Assembly (NCBI GenBank): GCA_038373865.1
Contig: JAXGGA010001116.1
Coordinates: 62,001-126,000, forward strand
Length of the DNA stretch: 64,000 nt
From: Uloborus plumipes
Taxonomy: Eukaryota; Arthropoda; Arachnida; Araneae; Uloboridae
Direction: 5' to 3'
Positions 45,851-58,014 of this stretch are shown here, one piece after another. Both the position numbers and the translations under genes were made by a program. Position 1 is the first letter of the stretch. Each line of letters opens with the position of its first letter. The notes below the pieces were generated by a model that had not been told where the DNA came from, made no database searches, and worked only from the letters and a program-made list of their open reading frames with translations.

Positions 45851-47082
45851 AATTTACCCCCATCTCTTATATCCCTATATAAGTGATGGGACCTCCATAT
45901 CCCAATAGACATTCCCATCTCTTAGGGAGATGGATATTGTCTATAAGTGCTATTGCGCACCCTCTCAAATATTGCAAAGTAACCTCTCAAAATAAACGCT
46001 CTTGCCCTGCCCCCCCCAAAAAGTACACAAAAATACCCGTTAAAACATACCATTAAAATTTTCCCCCATTTACCCCCCTTTCCTCGTGGACACTCTTGAG
46101 CAACATGTATCACGTAAGTATGCAATTTTACCGCAATTTTAATATCGTTGTTACTTACGTAAAAGCGATCTTGAATTTCTCCCCAATGAAGCAATAGTTT
46201 ATCTCACCATGCTTTACTGTAATAGAAATAGTTTGTTTCCCACACCCACAAATACTATGAAGCCACCAGCAGCGTTTTTAATCATTGAGAGAATTTGTAA
46301 CTTATTTAAACTGGCGAAACTTTTGCAAGAAACTAGAATCTCCTCAGCAAGACAATGCTCTTTATTAGTGAGCTGCAATTTTTCTCTGCGGGGGTGATTC
46401 TCAAGTGCTGAACAACTGTATTTTCGAAATTCAATAACCGCAGAACATGAAAAAAGGGTGTAATAAAATTTGAAGAGAATAAAGCGAACAAGTTGGTAAT
46501 TTTGCACATGGTGTCTATAAATGAATCATCCGGTGGGAATATGTCTTAAAAAATACGGAATAATGGAAACGAATAATCTTTTTTCTAGATTTTAGCATGT
46601 GTGACTTGCTTTCGTAATATCGTTTTATCGTGATTTTTTTAAGTGGTCTTTGACGTAAGTTCTATTTGTTACTCTTAGAATATCAAGTCTTCTCTCGATT
46701 TCACTCCATGGCAAAGCTCCAATTGAGCAAATGAATAAAATTGATTATTTTGGTGTGTTTTTAGAATTGCGTTTGGCGTTACTTTTTTTTCAAATCTTAC
46801 TTTATATTTTAGAAAAATGTATAAATTATGAAAAAAATTAAAAGTACTAAATAACATTCGGAAACTAATGATTAACAGATCTGGAAAAGCAGTAAGTGCT
46901 ACAAATTAGTAAAGTACACCATAATGAAATCTTTCGCAATTTCACAAACGTTTCAAATATGTTAACGAAAAATCTTACTTCACTTCACTTCTCGAGGGGC
47001 CACAGTACCTGTCATTGTTGTGACTTAACCTGATACGGCATCAAAAAATCTTACTGAAACCATTTCTTGTTAAAAAAGAGTA
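45851..47082. other. Non-coding, with a SINE-body fragment at 46981-47042
   Basis: CACTTCTCGAGGGGCCACAG then TACCTGTCATTGTTGTGACT resembles the body of the SINE at 27735-28026 (CACTTCTTCAGGGTCCCCCG, TACCTG). The tRNA head is absent here. The rest shows no supported feature. Confidence 0.45.
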
Positions 47083-47635
47083 CATATATATATATATATA
47101 TCAAAATATATCAAAAAGAGACAATAATAGCTCATGAAGGGTAACAGAAATAAATAGAACAATGAGAAACATCAGGAAAAACATTTAAAACTACTTGAAA
47201 TGTAAAACTAACATGTAAAACATCAACATGGGTAATGCGCTGCTTAATCTTCAGAGGGCAGGAGCAGCATATAGATTTTTTAGATTCAGCTTTGCAGGTT
47301 TCATGAGTGTTTGTTTGAAATATTATTATTCAAACAAACACTCATGAAACCTGCAAAGCTGAATCTAAAAAATCTATATGCTGCTCCTGCCCTCTGAAGA
47401 TTAAGCAGCGCATTACCCATGTTGATGTTTTACATGTTAGTTTTACATTTCAAGTAGTTTTAAATGTTTTTCCTGATGTTTCTCATTGTTGTTCTATTTA
47501 TTTCTGTTACTCCAATTTATACACAGTTACTCTTCATGAGCTATTATTGTCTCTTTTTGATATTCATATTTGCAATTGATTTTTAGCTGCAATAAATGCG
47601 CTAGTTAATTTGCAGACTTTAAACTGTTAATCTTG

Positions 47636-47670
<35 letters not shown>

Positions 47671-49226
47671 AAATATATCAAAAAGAGACAATAATAGCTC
47701 ATGAAGAGTAACTGTGCATAAATTGGAGTAACAGAAATAAATAGAACAACAATGAGAAACATCAGGAAAAACATTTAAAACTACTTGAAATTTAAAACTA
47801 ACATGTAAAACATCAACATGGGTAATGCGCTGCTTAATCTTCAGAGGGCAGGAGCAGCATATAGATTTTTTAGATTCAGCTTTGCAGGTTTCATGAGTGT
47901 TTGTTTGAAATAAGTCAGCAGTGATTAATAAACTTGATTAGCTTTTGCTTTTTAATCTTTGAAAGATTAAGAACTTTAAAAGTATAAAATTTATGCCACT
48001 AATTTATTTTATAATGTTTGTACTGAATTTGAATTTAAAATGCTGACAAATTACAATCCAATGCACCCTGCCCTTACCTGGAAAGCAAAAAAACGTGCAC
48101 ATACCCAAAATAATTCAATTCCATTGTCCAAGAGGCAGTCCATTTTCGTTCCACTCTAACACTCCGTGTCTGCTCACTTCCAGTCAACACCGCTCAGCAG
48201 TAGAGTTTAGGTGCAGCCTATCATAAAAGCTGGGAGCACGGTTTGTTGCCAATATGCAGTACTTGGGGAAGAAACTATATACTCTCTGCCTGTCACATGG
48301 AATTCTTAAAAACATTAGCATAATGTAAAATAAAATCTATCGGATAATTGTTGTAATAAAATAATGTAGCAGCAAATTTAAAAATCTGCTTTTCATAATC
48401 ATTTTTCTTGTTGCATATTTTATGAAATCTCGAAATTTGTCCTAAATTAATATTAATGAAAACTTTTTTATGCAAATTGCTGTAAAAGTGTGGCATACTT
48501 TGTGTAAAAAAATTAAAACTGTTTCTTTTATCGTAAATATCGAGAAAGATGTTCTGTTCAAAAATTTTGATGGAAATGTCCAGAAAGTTGGCAAACTGAT
48601 TATTTTCATTTGCTTTATTCAGTTGGAGTGTCTGAGGATAGAGGAAGTGAGCAGACACGGAGTGTTAGAGTGGAACGAAAATGGACTGCCTCTTGGACAA
48701 TGGAATTGAATTATTTTGGGTATGTGCACGTTTTTTTGCTTTCCAGGTAAGGGCAGGGTGCATTGGATTGTAATTTGTCAGCATTTTAAATTCAAATTCA
48801 GTACAAACATTATAAAATAAATTAGTGGCATAAATTTTATACTTTTAAAGTTCTTAATCTTTCAAAGATTAAAAAGCAAAAGCTAATCAAGTTTATTAAT
48901 CACTGCTGACTTATTTCAAACAAACACTCATGAAACCTGCAAAGCTGAATCTAAAAAATCTATATGCTGCTCCTGCCCTCTGAAGATTAAGCATCGCATT
49001 ACCCATGTTGATGTTTTACATGTTAGTTTTAAATTTCAAGTAGTTTTAAATGTTTTTCCTGATGTTTCTCATTGTTGTTCTATTTATTTCTGTTACTCCA
49101 ATTTATGCACAGTTACTCTTCATGAGCTATTATTGTCTCTTTTTGATATTCATATTTGCAATTGATTTTTAGCTGCAATAAATGCGCTAGTTAATTTGCA
49201 GACTTTAAACTGTTAATCTTGATTAC

Positions 49227-49287
<61 letters not shown>
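47083..49287. mobile_element. Alternating inverted modules separated by (TA)n
   Basis: A module of about 220-310 bp (CAAAAAGAGACAATAATAGC ... TTTCATGAGTGTTTGTTTGA) occurs four times: + at 47102-47322, inverted at 47329-47637, + at 47668-47912, inverted at 48912-49226. (TA)n runs lie at 47083-47101, 47636-47667 and 49227-49287, so each pair is bounded by (TA)n. The second pair is separated by a longer palindromic arm (47913-48183 versus 48643-48911) and a loop of about 460 bp. The two + copies share a deletion of about 75 bp next to the (TA)n that the inverted copies lack. Confidence 0.75.
48293..48658 (-). pseudogene. Reverse-transcriptase-like C-terminal fragment
   Basis: The minus-strand frame of 121 codons contains FLDISIKIFEQNIFLDIYDK followed by RNSFNFFTQSMPHFYSNLHK, then LGQISRFHKIC. 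The FLD.....F...IYDKR..FNF pattern, followed by a sQ..R...IC segment, resembles the region after the catalytic YxDD motif in a widespread group of retroelement-like proteins of invertebrates. I cannot name the clade. The catalytic core is not present. The fragment fills the loop of the palindrome at 47641-49287, with its start running into the right arm. It is intact as a frame but partial as a domain. Confidence 0.4.
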
Positions 49288-49289
<2 letters not shown>

Positions 49290-49376
49290 AAAAACAAGAA
49301 TACACACAGACACAATACATAATTTTAGATAAGACTACGCAATGTTTTGAACAAAAATATCATTTTTGCAATTCCA

Positions 49377-49387
<11 letters not shown>

Positions 49388-49437
<50 letters not shown>
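49388..49437. repeat. Poly-A tract (about 50)
   Basis: Uninterrupted A run after (AC)n. It could be the tail of a retroposed sequence, but no retroposon body was recognised upstream other than the module array. Confidence 0.8.
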
Positions 49438-49442
<5 letters not shown>

Positions 49443-51339
49443 AACATAAAAAAAAACTTTGCTGTCTATTCAGAATGATTACTATTTTGCAACTCTCTCA
49501 AAAACAAATTTAATTTGAATTTATATGCAAATGATAATAATGACGAAATTTTCTTTTATGTTATTGCATTTCACAACTACAACATTTCACATTTCAGGTG
49601 TTCACTCTCCTGTTTTCCCACCCTACTGAGCAAATTTTTCTAGAAAACCAAATGATATTCTTAATGACAATGCAATTTTATTGTCAGGCTAATTTCTACT
49701 CTACACATTATTCCACTACGCGTACATGTATTGATGAAATAAAAATGGGATATTTTTTAAATTGGTTAAAGGCCTTGTCTTCACTTTGAATTATGAATTT
49801 AAGCTGAATGTATGTAGATACCAAAAGAGTATAATTTAATGAAGGAGATAATATAAATATTCTTACTTAATCATTAATATTCATTGAAATTTCTTACTAT
49901 TTATCATCATCACTTTCTTCTTCCTCCTCCTCTTATTTGTTGGCCCGTGCAAAAAAATTTTTCCAAAAAACAACCAAGATGTGAATTAATTCATTTTTCT
50001 CTAAGTACTGTGGGAAAAGTTTTTAAAATAATGAATCCGATTCAAACGTTTTTCTTTGTTACAGCATACATTTAATAACTTTTTCTTAAAATGACTGCAG
50101 TTTTCAAATAGTAAAAAGTCCACTAGTAAAACAGGTTTGATTTTTCCTCACCTTAATGAAATCTTATAACTAACCTAAATGTCATAAGATTTTACCTAAA
50201 TGAAATCTTATGAACACTTGAGGCAATATTAGCTTTTTTAATTATTTTTTTGAATTTAATATTGATCTGCGCATCTATCATGTACACATTGTTGTACATA
50301 TCTCTTGTTTCAATACTTTTCTCCATACCTAACTTTTAATATCGTGCTTTCAGACTTCCTAAAAATATTTTAAAAAATAAAAGGTTTGCATTAAATTGTA
50401 ACAAAGAGCAAAAAAATAAAATAATTATCTTTAAATTAGTTTAAAAAAAAAACAATACCCTTTTAGATGGACTAATAATGCATCAACATATAATATAGTA
50501 ATATAGTTTATATAACATTTTAGCCTTTAGTGTTAGTAATAGTATTAAATATATTGCTTTTATATTTTTAAAAAACGCGAATTTTATCTTTTATTCAGAG
50601 CTGCATACAGACAAACCCACATGTGAAACTAATAAAAGCGTATTAAAAAAAAGAACCTATGCTAAACTAAAACCATCTACAAGCAACGATCAACTTAACC
50701 AAAGAATTAATTTTTCATGTCTAGATAACAACGGTTTCTAACTTGATTAACGTTTATGAGAAACTTGGTTTAAAGAGCTTCAGTAAAATTTGGATACTCT
50801 TTTAAGAGTAAATATGAAAATGAAGGACAATATAATTTCCCTTACAGAAATAACTCTTTATAAAAAACCGAAATTATAATTCAAAAAAGTCGATGGAAAT
50901 ATTTTAGTGTTAAAAATCATCGCTGTTATAATTAATTAACACCGGGCGATTACTTTTCGGCAATTAATTGGCCAATTTTCTTATCATTGCATCTTATCAT
51001 TGTTCTTACGACTACTATGATTACCCTAATCGTACTCTTTATAAATTAATAATACTAATATATGTTTCTTTTTTTGTGTGTGTGTTTATTCGCTTAGGAC
51101 ATTCAGTGTGGCCAGCATGATGTAAGCATCCCCTAGGAAAGAAAATGTCCCATTCAGACTTTATCTGCTAAATCTGACGTCATTGAACCATTACTTAATA
51201 TAAATTAGAATTTATTTAAATTTGCCATTAAAAAACCTTTTCCACCTTATCAATCTACATCTGCTGCGTTAAATGCTATATAAACCGTAAATAGACCATC
51301 ATTCAAGGTCTGGTGTACGTAAATGAAAATGCAAGAATG
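49438..51339. other. Non-coding, nothing recognised
   Basis: AT-rich sequence. A direct repeat of TAATGAAATCTTATRA is seen at about 50154 and 50199. No gene is supported. Confidence 0.5.
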
Positions 51340-51727
51340 CAAGGATGCAGGGAGAAGTGCTATAAAAGCAAAGCTGTACGGCAGATCAAAGCAGATGTTT
51401 ACACATTGTTGCACACATTAAGGTGTAAAACGGCCCACTTAAAACTGGTTTCAGGTTGATGGAATGCGTTAAAAAATTTTACGTATTAATCTCAAATGCA
51501 CGATTTGTGTATACAAATGCATTTTGATATGGAAATCATTGGATGACGTAAACGCACAACGTCAGTGTGTTAGAAGTGATTCGTCTCTCATTGAGTTTAT
51601 GGTTTATTATTATACAAAGGAGGGTGAAACAGTTGTTAATGTACTAAAATATAAGTGTATTACACGGCAAAGAGCTGCACAGTGTACATTTAAGGCGAGA
51701 AGTGCAAGAATAAATATAAAAAAATAA
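51340..51727 (+). promoter_or_regulatory. TATA-box-like promoter candidate
   Basis: GTGCTATAAAAGCAAAGC at about 51356-51373 is a strong TATA box, with an initiator-like ATCAAAG about 27 bases downstream. A short frame follows at 51524-51727 (LDDVNAQRQCVRSDSSLIEF) without a recognised domain. The start could belong to a small gene, a 5' exon or a transposon. Evidence is limited to the TATA motif. Confidence 0.25.
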
Positions 51728-52191
51728 ATGCTAGTGTGCCAAAAAGCTAAAAAACGTCGCATTTGGTAATTGGAGAAATTTTGCGCACACTAAAAATTCT
51801 AAAGGAATATAAATATTTTTAAAGATGTTTGGAAAGAGTGTAAAAAGGAAGTTTTTAAATATTATTAAAACAAAATTTTTAGCTATTTGCAATTTAATAA
51901 ATATTTTTGAAGTCAGCCTTACTAGCTACCCCTCGTCTTTTTTCCCTTCAAATTTTGAGGCTTGTGTACGATCTAAAGACAGAAATATGCATTTTAAGAT
52001 TATTTTTCTCATTTCTCATACCTAGAATTTTAAAACAGCCTTTTTTTTCTGGGGAGGGGAGAGGGGGCGGGGCGATATTAGAAATCTATCGTAAAGATTC
52101 ATTTTACTGCTAACCTTGATGTATATACATTATATATTCTCAATTCATTTAGCAACATACTTTTGCTACCTTCGCAATAACGAAACATGTA

Positions 52192-52365
52192 CAGTCAAGC
52201 CCGCTTATTAGACTATCGGTTAAAAAAATATACCGCTTAATATAATACATTTACAGTGTACCAAACCTTTGTAATTCATTATTCTCATCCCGGATCATGG
52301 AATAACCTGCTTATTAGAATATTTTTTCGTGGCAAAATGGCTATTTCATTTAACGGGTTTGAATG
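52192..52365. mobile_element. Short Tigger-like MITE
   Basis: CAGTCAAGCCCGCTTATTAG at 52192 is matched imperfectly by the complement of its right end (ACGGGTTTGAATG at 52353-52365). TA lies on both sides (52190-52191 and 52366-52367). The internal TTATTAGAAT motif recurs. 174 bp, no coding. Confidence 0.6.
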
Positions 52366-52367
52366 TA

Positions 52368-54193
52368 TTCTCTTTAGAAGCTGTACAGCACTGCTTTTTC
52401 TTTTAAACTAGGTTCAAGGTTTCTTTTCATTTCCAGTATTTTGACGGCATAGCAAGGCTTAGTAGTTTAGGATTTCATTATTATTTTTAAGCAGAAAATT
52501 TGCAGCGACACATTTACTAACATAAAATTTCAAATACCAAAACTGCGCAGTTTCTCTCATGTTCAAGCATAAATGTATGTAAATGAAGAAAATGTATTTA
52601 TCTCCATTATTCAACTTGAAAAGAACTTCGCATATAAGTTCAGAAATAATAGAAAAAAAAGTTTCTGTCAAATGAAAAGCGTAGCGTCAAACTGCATGTG
52701 TTTTTTCTGAACTATTTTCCCTCGGCGAAATAATACAATACTTGGTTGCACAATTTGAATCGTTCGTTTCAAAGATCCATTTAGTAAATGTTGTATACGA
52801 GCCGTTTATTTTGAAATTGGGACAAAACCTTTTTGGGGGAAATAAAAAAGAAATAATAGTAGATTAAACTTAATATGATACCGGGATAGATGCGCAAGTC
52901 ATACATGCAGTTGAATTTTAATTAATGTTTTGAAGTTGAACGCCAACATACCTTTGATTCAGATGCTACTTTTTCAGATTGAAATAAAAAAAATCTTATT
53001 TACAAACAACAATAAAACATTGTATTTACATCAAATAGGTGACCAAAAAAAATCTGTTGACAATAACCCAATTTTAATAAAAGTGTAGATATGACTTATG
53101 AGCTTAGTCCTGCAGCATGATCGTTTTATCAGGGAACAACTTTGAGTTAAGAAATCAGATTCCTACTTTTTGCGAGATGGAAGTTTTAGTTCTTCGTTAA
53201 TAAAAATGATTATTTAAATACAAACCCTTATATATAAATAGCTCTCAATAACAAAAAATGGATTTGTTCCATTTTCAAAATAAACCGTTCAATTATCAGT
53301 GCAAAATACAAAACTACGAATCGAGATTCAAGAAAACACTAAAAACAGCATTAACGCTGTAAAACTTCCTGAATATAACATGTTTAAAAATCCTTCAATT
53401 TGCTATTTTACAAGACGCACTTAAATTGTTTTTTATGATTTCACAATTCATAATTTCGAAGAAGGGATTGTGATAAACCATGCAAGTACTTTTCGGAAAT
53501 GGTGTGGTATTTGAGAAAAACATTGCAAATAAGCCCAGTTAACGAATGCGTAGAATGACACTTTTGCTATTTTATCCGAAAAAAAAGTATAGCATGCATT
53601 ATATTTACACGTGTTTCAAACATTTATTACTCTTAGGATTTTATTTGATTTTGCTCTCCTGATAAAACATTTGAAACGTAAAGGTCAATGACCTTTTCTG
53701 AAAGACATTAATTATGAAGTTGTGAAAAATTTTGAAATATAAATGGAATAATTGGTTTTTCGTGTTGCATCTTCTTTTTCCCATATTTCAATGCATGTTT
53801 ACAATATCTGTTTTTAACCTCATAATAACGTAGCATTTTATTTTTTCCAGTCAATGAAATCATTGCTGAACATAAATATACAGTTTTCACTAAAAACTAG
53901 AGTTTTATGTCAATATTACAGATAGCTTAAAAATAAATTATAACTCCAAAGAAAGGTGAAAAATATTTCATTAAAATGTTGTAACGCATAGCTATCAAAC
54001 TTCGCTCCTTTCTCACTCACAAACATGAAAGCACATCTAATTCACTAAGTTATTTTCATACCTAGTTTTGTCACAAAACTCATTCCTCCAGTGAATGAAA
54101 TAAACAACACAAAGTTAAAATTATAAAAATATATACTTCTTAATTTCTCTTTTAGTAACAGAGAATTATTCACAGAGGTTTTAAAAGGTAGTA
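52368..54193. other. Non-coding, nothing recognised
   Basis: AT-rich DNA. The short frames at 52459-52671 and 53708-53890 (minus) have no recognisable motif. Confidence 0.5.
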
Positions 54194-54201
54194 TAGAAAT
54201 A

Positions 54202-54935
54202 AGAAATGCACCGCTTAATCGGCAGTACCGATTAATTAGCCATAATCGGCCATTTTGCCGATTATTAATAATCTGTAAAATCGGGCCGATGTATCGGCCG
54301 AAAAATATTTTTCAAATGTTATTCTTTAAAGTATACCTTCACTAAGAAACTATGATGAATAATTTTTTTACAACAATCCTCGCAGTTGATTTAAAGTTTA
54401 CTTTTAATTAATTCCCCTACTTTGAATAAATATACATAGACAATGTTGTAAAATTTTTCTTGTGGCGATAGTTTTCTCTTTAGTACAGAGCTTTTATATT
54501 TCCTTTAATTTTCGAAGAATAAAAGTATTGAATAAAATTGTTACTAATTATTAAAAAATATGAATTGAAAGTACTCCTAAATTGGAGTGCTCAGCTCACC
54601 ACAGACTCCCGCTCCCCTTCCCCCTTTGTTTTTGAATTTTTATGTCCAATTAACATATCTAACAATGTGTTAATAATACTATTGACAATAATATGAAAAT
54701 TGGTTCCAAGAAATTTGCTAAAATATTGAAATTATCTTGGGAAAACTAGGAAAAGGGAAAACAAAATCTTTCAGAAATAAATTACTTACTATTCTGAACT
54801 TGGAATTGTATAAGAGAGAAAAAACAATGATGGTAAAATTGATAGTAGAAAAAATATCATCCTTATCATTAATCGGCCGATTATAAACGCCGAATAATTA
54901 GTAATCGGCCAATTTGCTTATCGGTGCATCCCTAG
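54202..54935. mobile_element. hAT-like non-autonomous element
   Basis: The right end, read inward, is CTAGGGATGCACCGATAAGC and the left end is AGAAATGCACCGCTTAATCG. The GGGATGCACCGAT terminus is a common hAT form. The flanks TAGAAATA (54194-54201) and GAGAAATA (54936-54943) are an 8 bp duplication with one change. ATCGGCC motifs repeat inside both ends (about 54246, 54285, 54293 and 54872, 54912). No coding. Confidence 0.75.
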
Positions 54936-54943
54936 GAGAAATA

Positions 54944-56445
54944 TGTAAATATTTCAACTGTGATAATTTTTTTAGTATGTTATTCTAATTATTAACCCAC
55001 CCTCCTCCGATTTTGAGCACTTCGTCTTCCACTTCAAGTTTTAGGTCGGCGTTTCATTAAGTGATTTCTAACAATCTAAGAGCATAATGGAAAAGTTTTC
55101 TTTTAAATCGACAAAAAGGCCTACAAAAACGCTTTATCTCTAATTAACTTTCTATTCAAAAACAAGCAGCTTTTTTCTTCCAGAATCACCATAGGGCTTG
55201 GACTTTTCTTACCACCTTGTCCCCATCGTTTGTTTCTTTGTTGTTTTCATTTTTATTCTATGTCAATTTATATATCCAAGACTATTCAAAAATTATGTAA
55301 CCTACTTCATGTGATTACTTTATGTATTTTTATTTTAATTTTTTTGTATTTTTAAATAAACACGTACGTCATACAGGGAAAACCAAACCGAGAAGATCGG
55401 GCCCTGAATGATAGCGCTTACTCACCCCCTCCCTCTGGTCATCACATATGGTCTAGTTTATTAATGAACTGAATTTCAGATTTTAACAAGAACAAAAGTG
55501 TGGATATGCTCTGTGCGTTCATGAGGCAAACACTTATTAAGCACTTAGAGGAAAAGAAAACCAATAGTATGGATTATAGAAACAATTGATCGCAGATATT
55601 TTTATTCAATCTTCTTTAGTAACGCAGAGAACTAACTGTTCACACAGATTTTAAAAAGCAGTAGGGTAGAAAACTATAAATATTTCAACTGTGATAAAGT
55701 TTTTAGTGTCGGTTAGTCCGATTTTTAATATAATTTGAACGGAAAAATAGTATGGATTTATTCAATAGTATAGATTATAGAAAGGTTTAAAATTTAGAAG
55801 CTCCTAAAATTTAGGAAAAACTTCTATAATAATAATAATAATAGTAAAAACATTTATATTTATAAAAATCAAAGCTCAAAGATTTGCAGTAACTTAATAT
55901 TATTTTCTTAAAATAATTGGCATATTAACGTAGATTTTCAGACTGGAAAAATTAGAATCTAACCCCATTACTGAAAAAATGAAACTCAGCAAATTTTTTA
56001 AGAAAAAATGAGAAAGAATTGTATTATTGATTGCAAAACACGCTGGAACAGCCTAAATGCAATGTTGAAACGTTTCCGGAAGCTAAAGGAATACTATGCA
56101 CAAAAACCAAAAGAAGTTTTCATATTTTAAAAATAAACAAGTGAACAAACAATTAAATAAATTCAATTGATAAAAAAGGAAAGCACATAGAATGTTTTTT
56201 ATTTGATTACGCTTCATAATTTTGCGTGACTTATCTTAAACGCTCTTATACTTATGTATATAAAGTGTATACTAATTAGGTTTCATAAAATTAAAATTTT
56301 ATCGTTTGTAACGCATAATGAAACTTATTACTATTAACTTGCGTAACAGTTCTTTAGTACTAAACAATTAAAAGGAGAGCCCTTACCTGTGAAAGAATTT
56401 ATTTTATTCTGTTATTGTGTTTCAAGTCAGTGGATCAAAGCACTG
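54944..56445. other. Non-coding, nothing recognised
   Basis: AT-rich DNA. A short repeated phrase AAATATTTCAACTGTGATAA occurs at about 54946 and 55679, and CACAGAGGTTTTAAAAGGTA / CACAGATTTTAAAAAGCAGT at 54171 and 55644, which indicates an old duplication of sequence around the hAT element. Confidence 0.45.
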
Positions 56446-57292
56446 CAGTAAACTCCCGATTTTCCGAAGACAGGTTATCCGAAATATCAGCAGGTCTTTT
56501 CCATTATTTTCTATTTTATACGATAATGATTTATTACTGAAGGTTGAAAAACGCACCTATTTTAAATTAGCTCAGCTTGCACCCATTTTAAAATCAGCCA
56601 CGAAGCAGATTACTTATTACTCTACGGACTTATTAAATATTTGGAGGAGCATAATAATACAAGAAGGGCCAGGGGGAAAAAGATGAAAGTCACTTTTTCG
56701 TCAATTTTGAGATATTAGCGCTATCTAGGGGCTCAATATCATCTGGTAGAACAACAAGGGGGAAAAGAGGATGAGAATCGACCGAATTGTGCATGAAAAC
56801 TCTGTATACATAGGGAGTTACGAGAAATCAAACTTTGTTCTTCGTTTTTCTCGAAATCGCTTTTTGGTTACTTTCATCTTTTTTCCCTCTGGCCCTTCAC
56901 ATCGCTTTGTGACAAGATGCTATTGAAAAATACTTTTGCAAAATACTGTTGGCACTATTTAAAAAACTCGAATCACATTTTAAAAGAAGCGTTTTAAAAT
57001 GAATTACAAAAACTGACTTTTTTTGTAAAACTAACGCATGTGCTAATATTAGGGTTTTTATTATTATTAATGTATAAGTCTGATGTTGATTGTTTTTTTG
57101 CTCTGAAAGATACTATTTACATTCAATGTTAACGTTTTTAGTGATAACTTGAATATATGTGTGAGTTTTCTTATTTTTTTTAACTATTGTATGCACGTAC
57201 CGTTTTGTACCTATTTTACGGATTATTCAGCGGAATTCGCTTTTTCTCAGTAACCATGCCTCCCTATTCCACGAATAATCAGGAGTTTACTG
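56446..57292. mobile_element. Tigger-like element with a nested MITE
   Basis: The ends CAGTAAACTCCCGATTTTCC and the complement of CAGTAAACTCCTGATTATTC are typical Tigger termini. Subterminal TTATCCGAA and ACGGATTATTC motifs follow. No transposase was recognised. The flanking TA is degraded (TG on both sides). Confidence 0.65.
56663..56898. mobile_element. GAAGGGCCAGGGGG MITE
   Basis: 236 bp with ends GAAGGGCCAGGGGGAAAAAG and the complement of GAAGGGCCAGAGGGAAAAAA, continuing as ATGAAAGT. It is nested inside the Tigger-like element. The target duplication is unclear. Confidence 0.7.
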
Positions 57293-57738
57293 TGGATGAA
57301 AAACGCTGATTATAAGAAAGCTGGCAAAGATAGAAGTGGGGCACTTTTATTTTTTTAACTTTTTTTATTTCAAAGTAAATCTCAATGAAGTTTCATTTTC
57401 TTGATATTTCAGCATTGAAAATTGCATTTTAAAACCACTGATCACTAAATATCGTGCATGTTTTAATTTCGCATAGCTACAAATAAAGTTTTTACTGTGT
57501 GAGTAATACGGTTGAATGATAAGATGCATGCACGCATGTGGAGTTATGTGGCTTGTACACCTGCGGGAAATAAACTCATCCTTGTTTTATTCCATTCGCA
57601 TGACCGATCGAACGCTGATTCAAGGGGGCGTATGGGGCATTTACTAACACCAGACGAAGATAAAAATTATTTCAAGTACTTAGAATACGAAATTATTAGT
57701 TTTATTAAATATTTAAATTTCACCTTTAACGATGTGTA
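57293..57738. other. Non-coding, nothing recognised
   Basis: AT-rich DNA. The frame 57512-57766 has no recognisable motif and runs into the repeat cluster that follows. Confidence 0.5.
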
Positions 57739-57960
57739 CACTCTAAAAACAGTACCTCTAATTTGAAAGGCACAAGCCCATTGTACCTTTCATTTCCTTT
57801 GTTTAAAAGGCACATAGCTTTTGTGCCTGTGAAACTAACAGGCACCCAGAAAATCAAAGGTACAAAAAAGTTTTCTGCCTTTTAAGAGGCACAAAAAAAC
57901 TATCCCGCGCAGTTGTGCCTCTTAATTTCGGAAAGTGAACTTTCAGAGGCACATTCCGAA
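57739..57960 (+). repeat. Cluster of GGYAC motifs, possible left transposon end
   Basis: Starting CACTCTAAAAACAGTACCTC, this stretch holds at least nine copies of AAGGCAC/AGGTAC or complements (near 57768, 57783, 57809, 57824, 57839, 57858, 57889, 57914, 57953). The inverted form of GTACCTCTAA...AAAGG.AC appears at the right edge of the window (63958-63982). Such mixed-orientation motif clusters are typical of subterminal transposase-binding regions, but they could also be promoter elements of the adjacent gene. Confidence 0.5.
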
Positions 57961-58014
57961 ACTAACGCATGCGCAAAGCGTGAATTCCACGACTAATTCT
58001 TTCACTTAACGAAA
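57961..58014 (+). promoter_or_regulatory. Promoter-proximal region with NRF1-like site
   Basis: CGCATGCGCA at 57966-57975 matches the core of the NRF1/alpha-Pal consensus and lies 40 bases before the start codon at 58015. There is no TATA box. This fits a TATA-less promoter and a short 5' untranslated region. The context AACGAAAATGG around the start codon is good for animal initiation. Confidence 0.45.

Noticed and set aside
49286..49513. 75-codon frame containing a lysine run
   Set aside because: The lysines are the poly-A tract at 49388-49437; chance frame across simple sequence.
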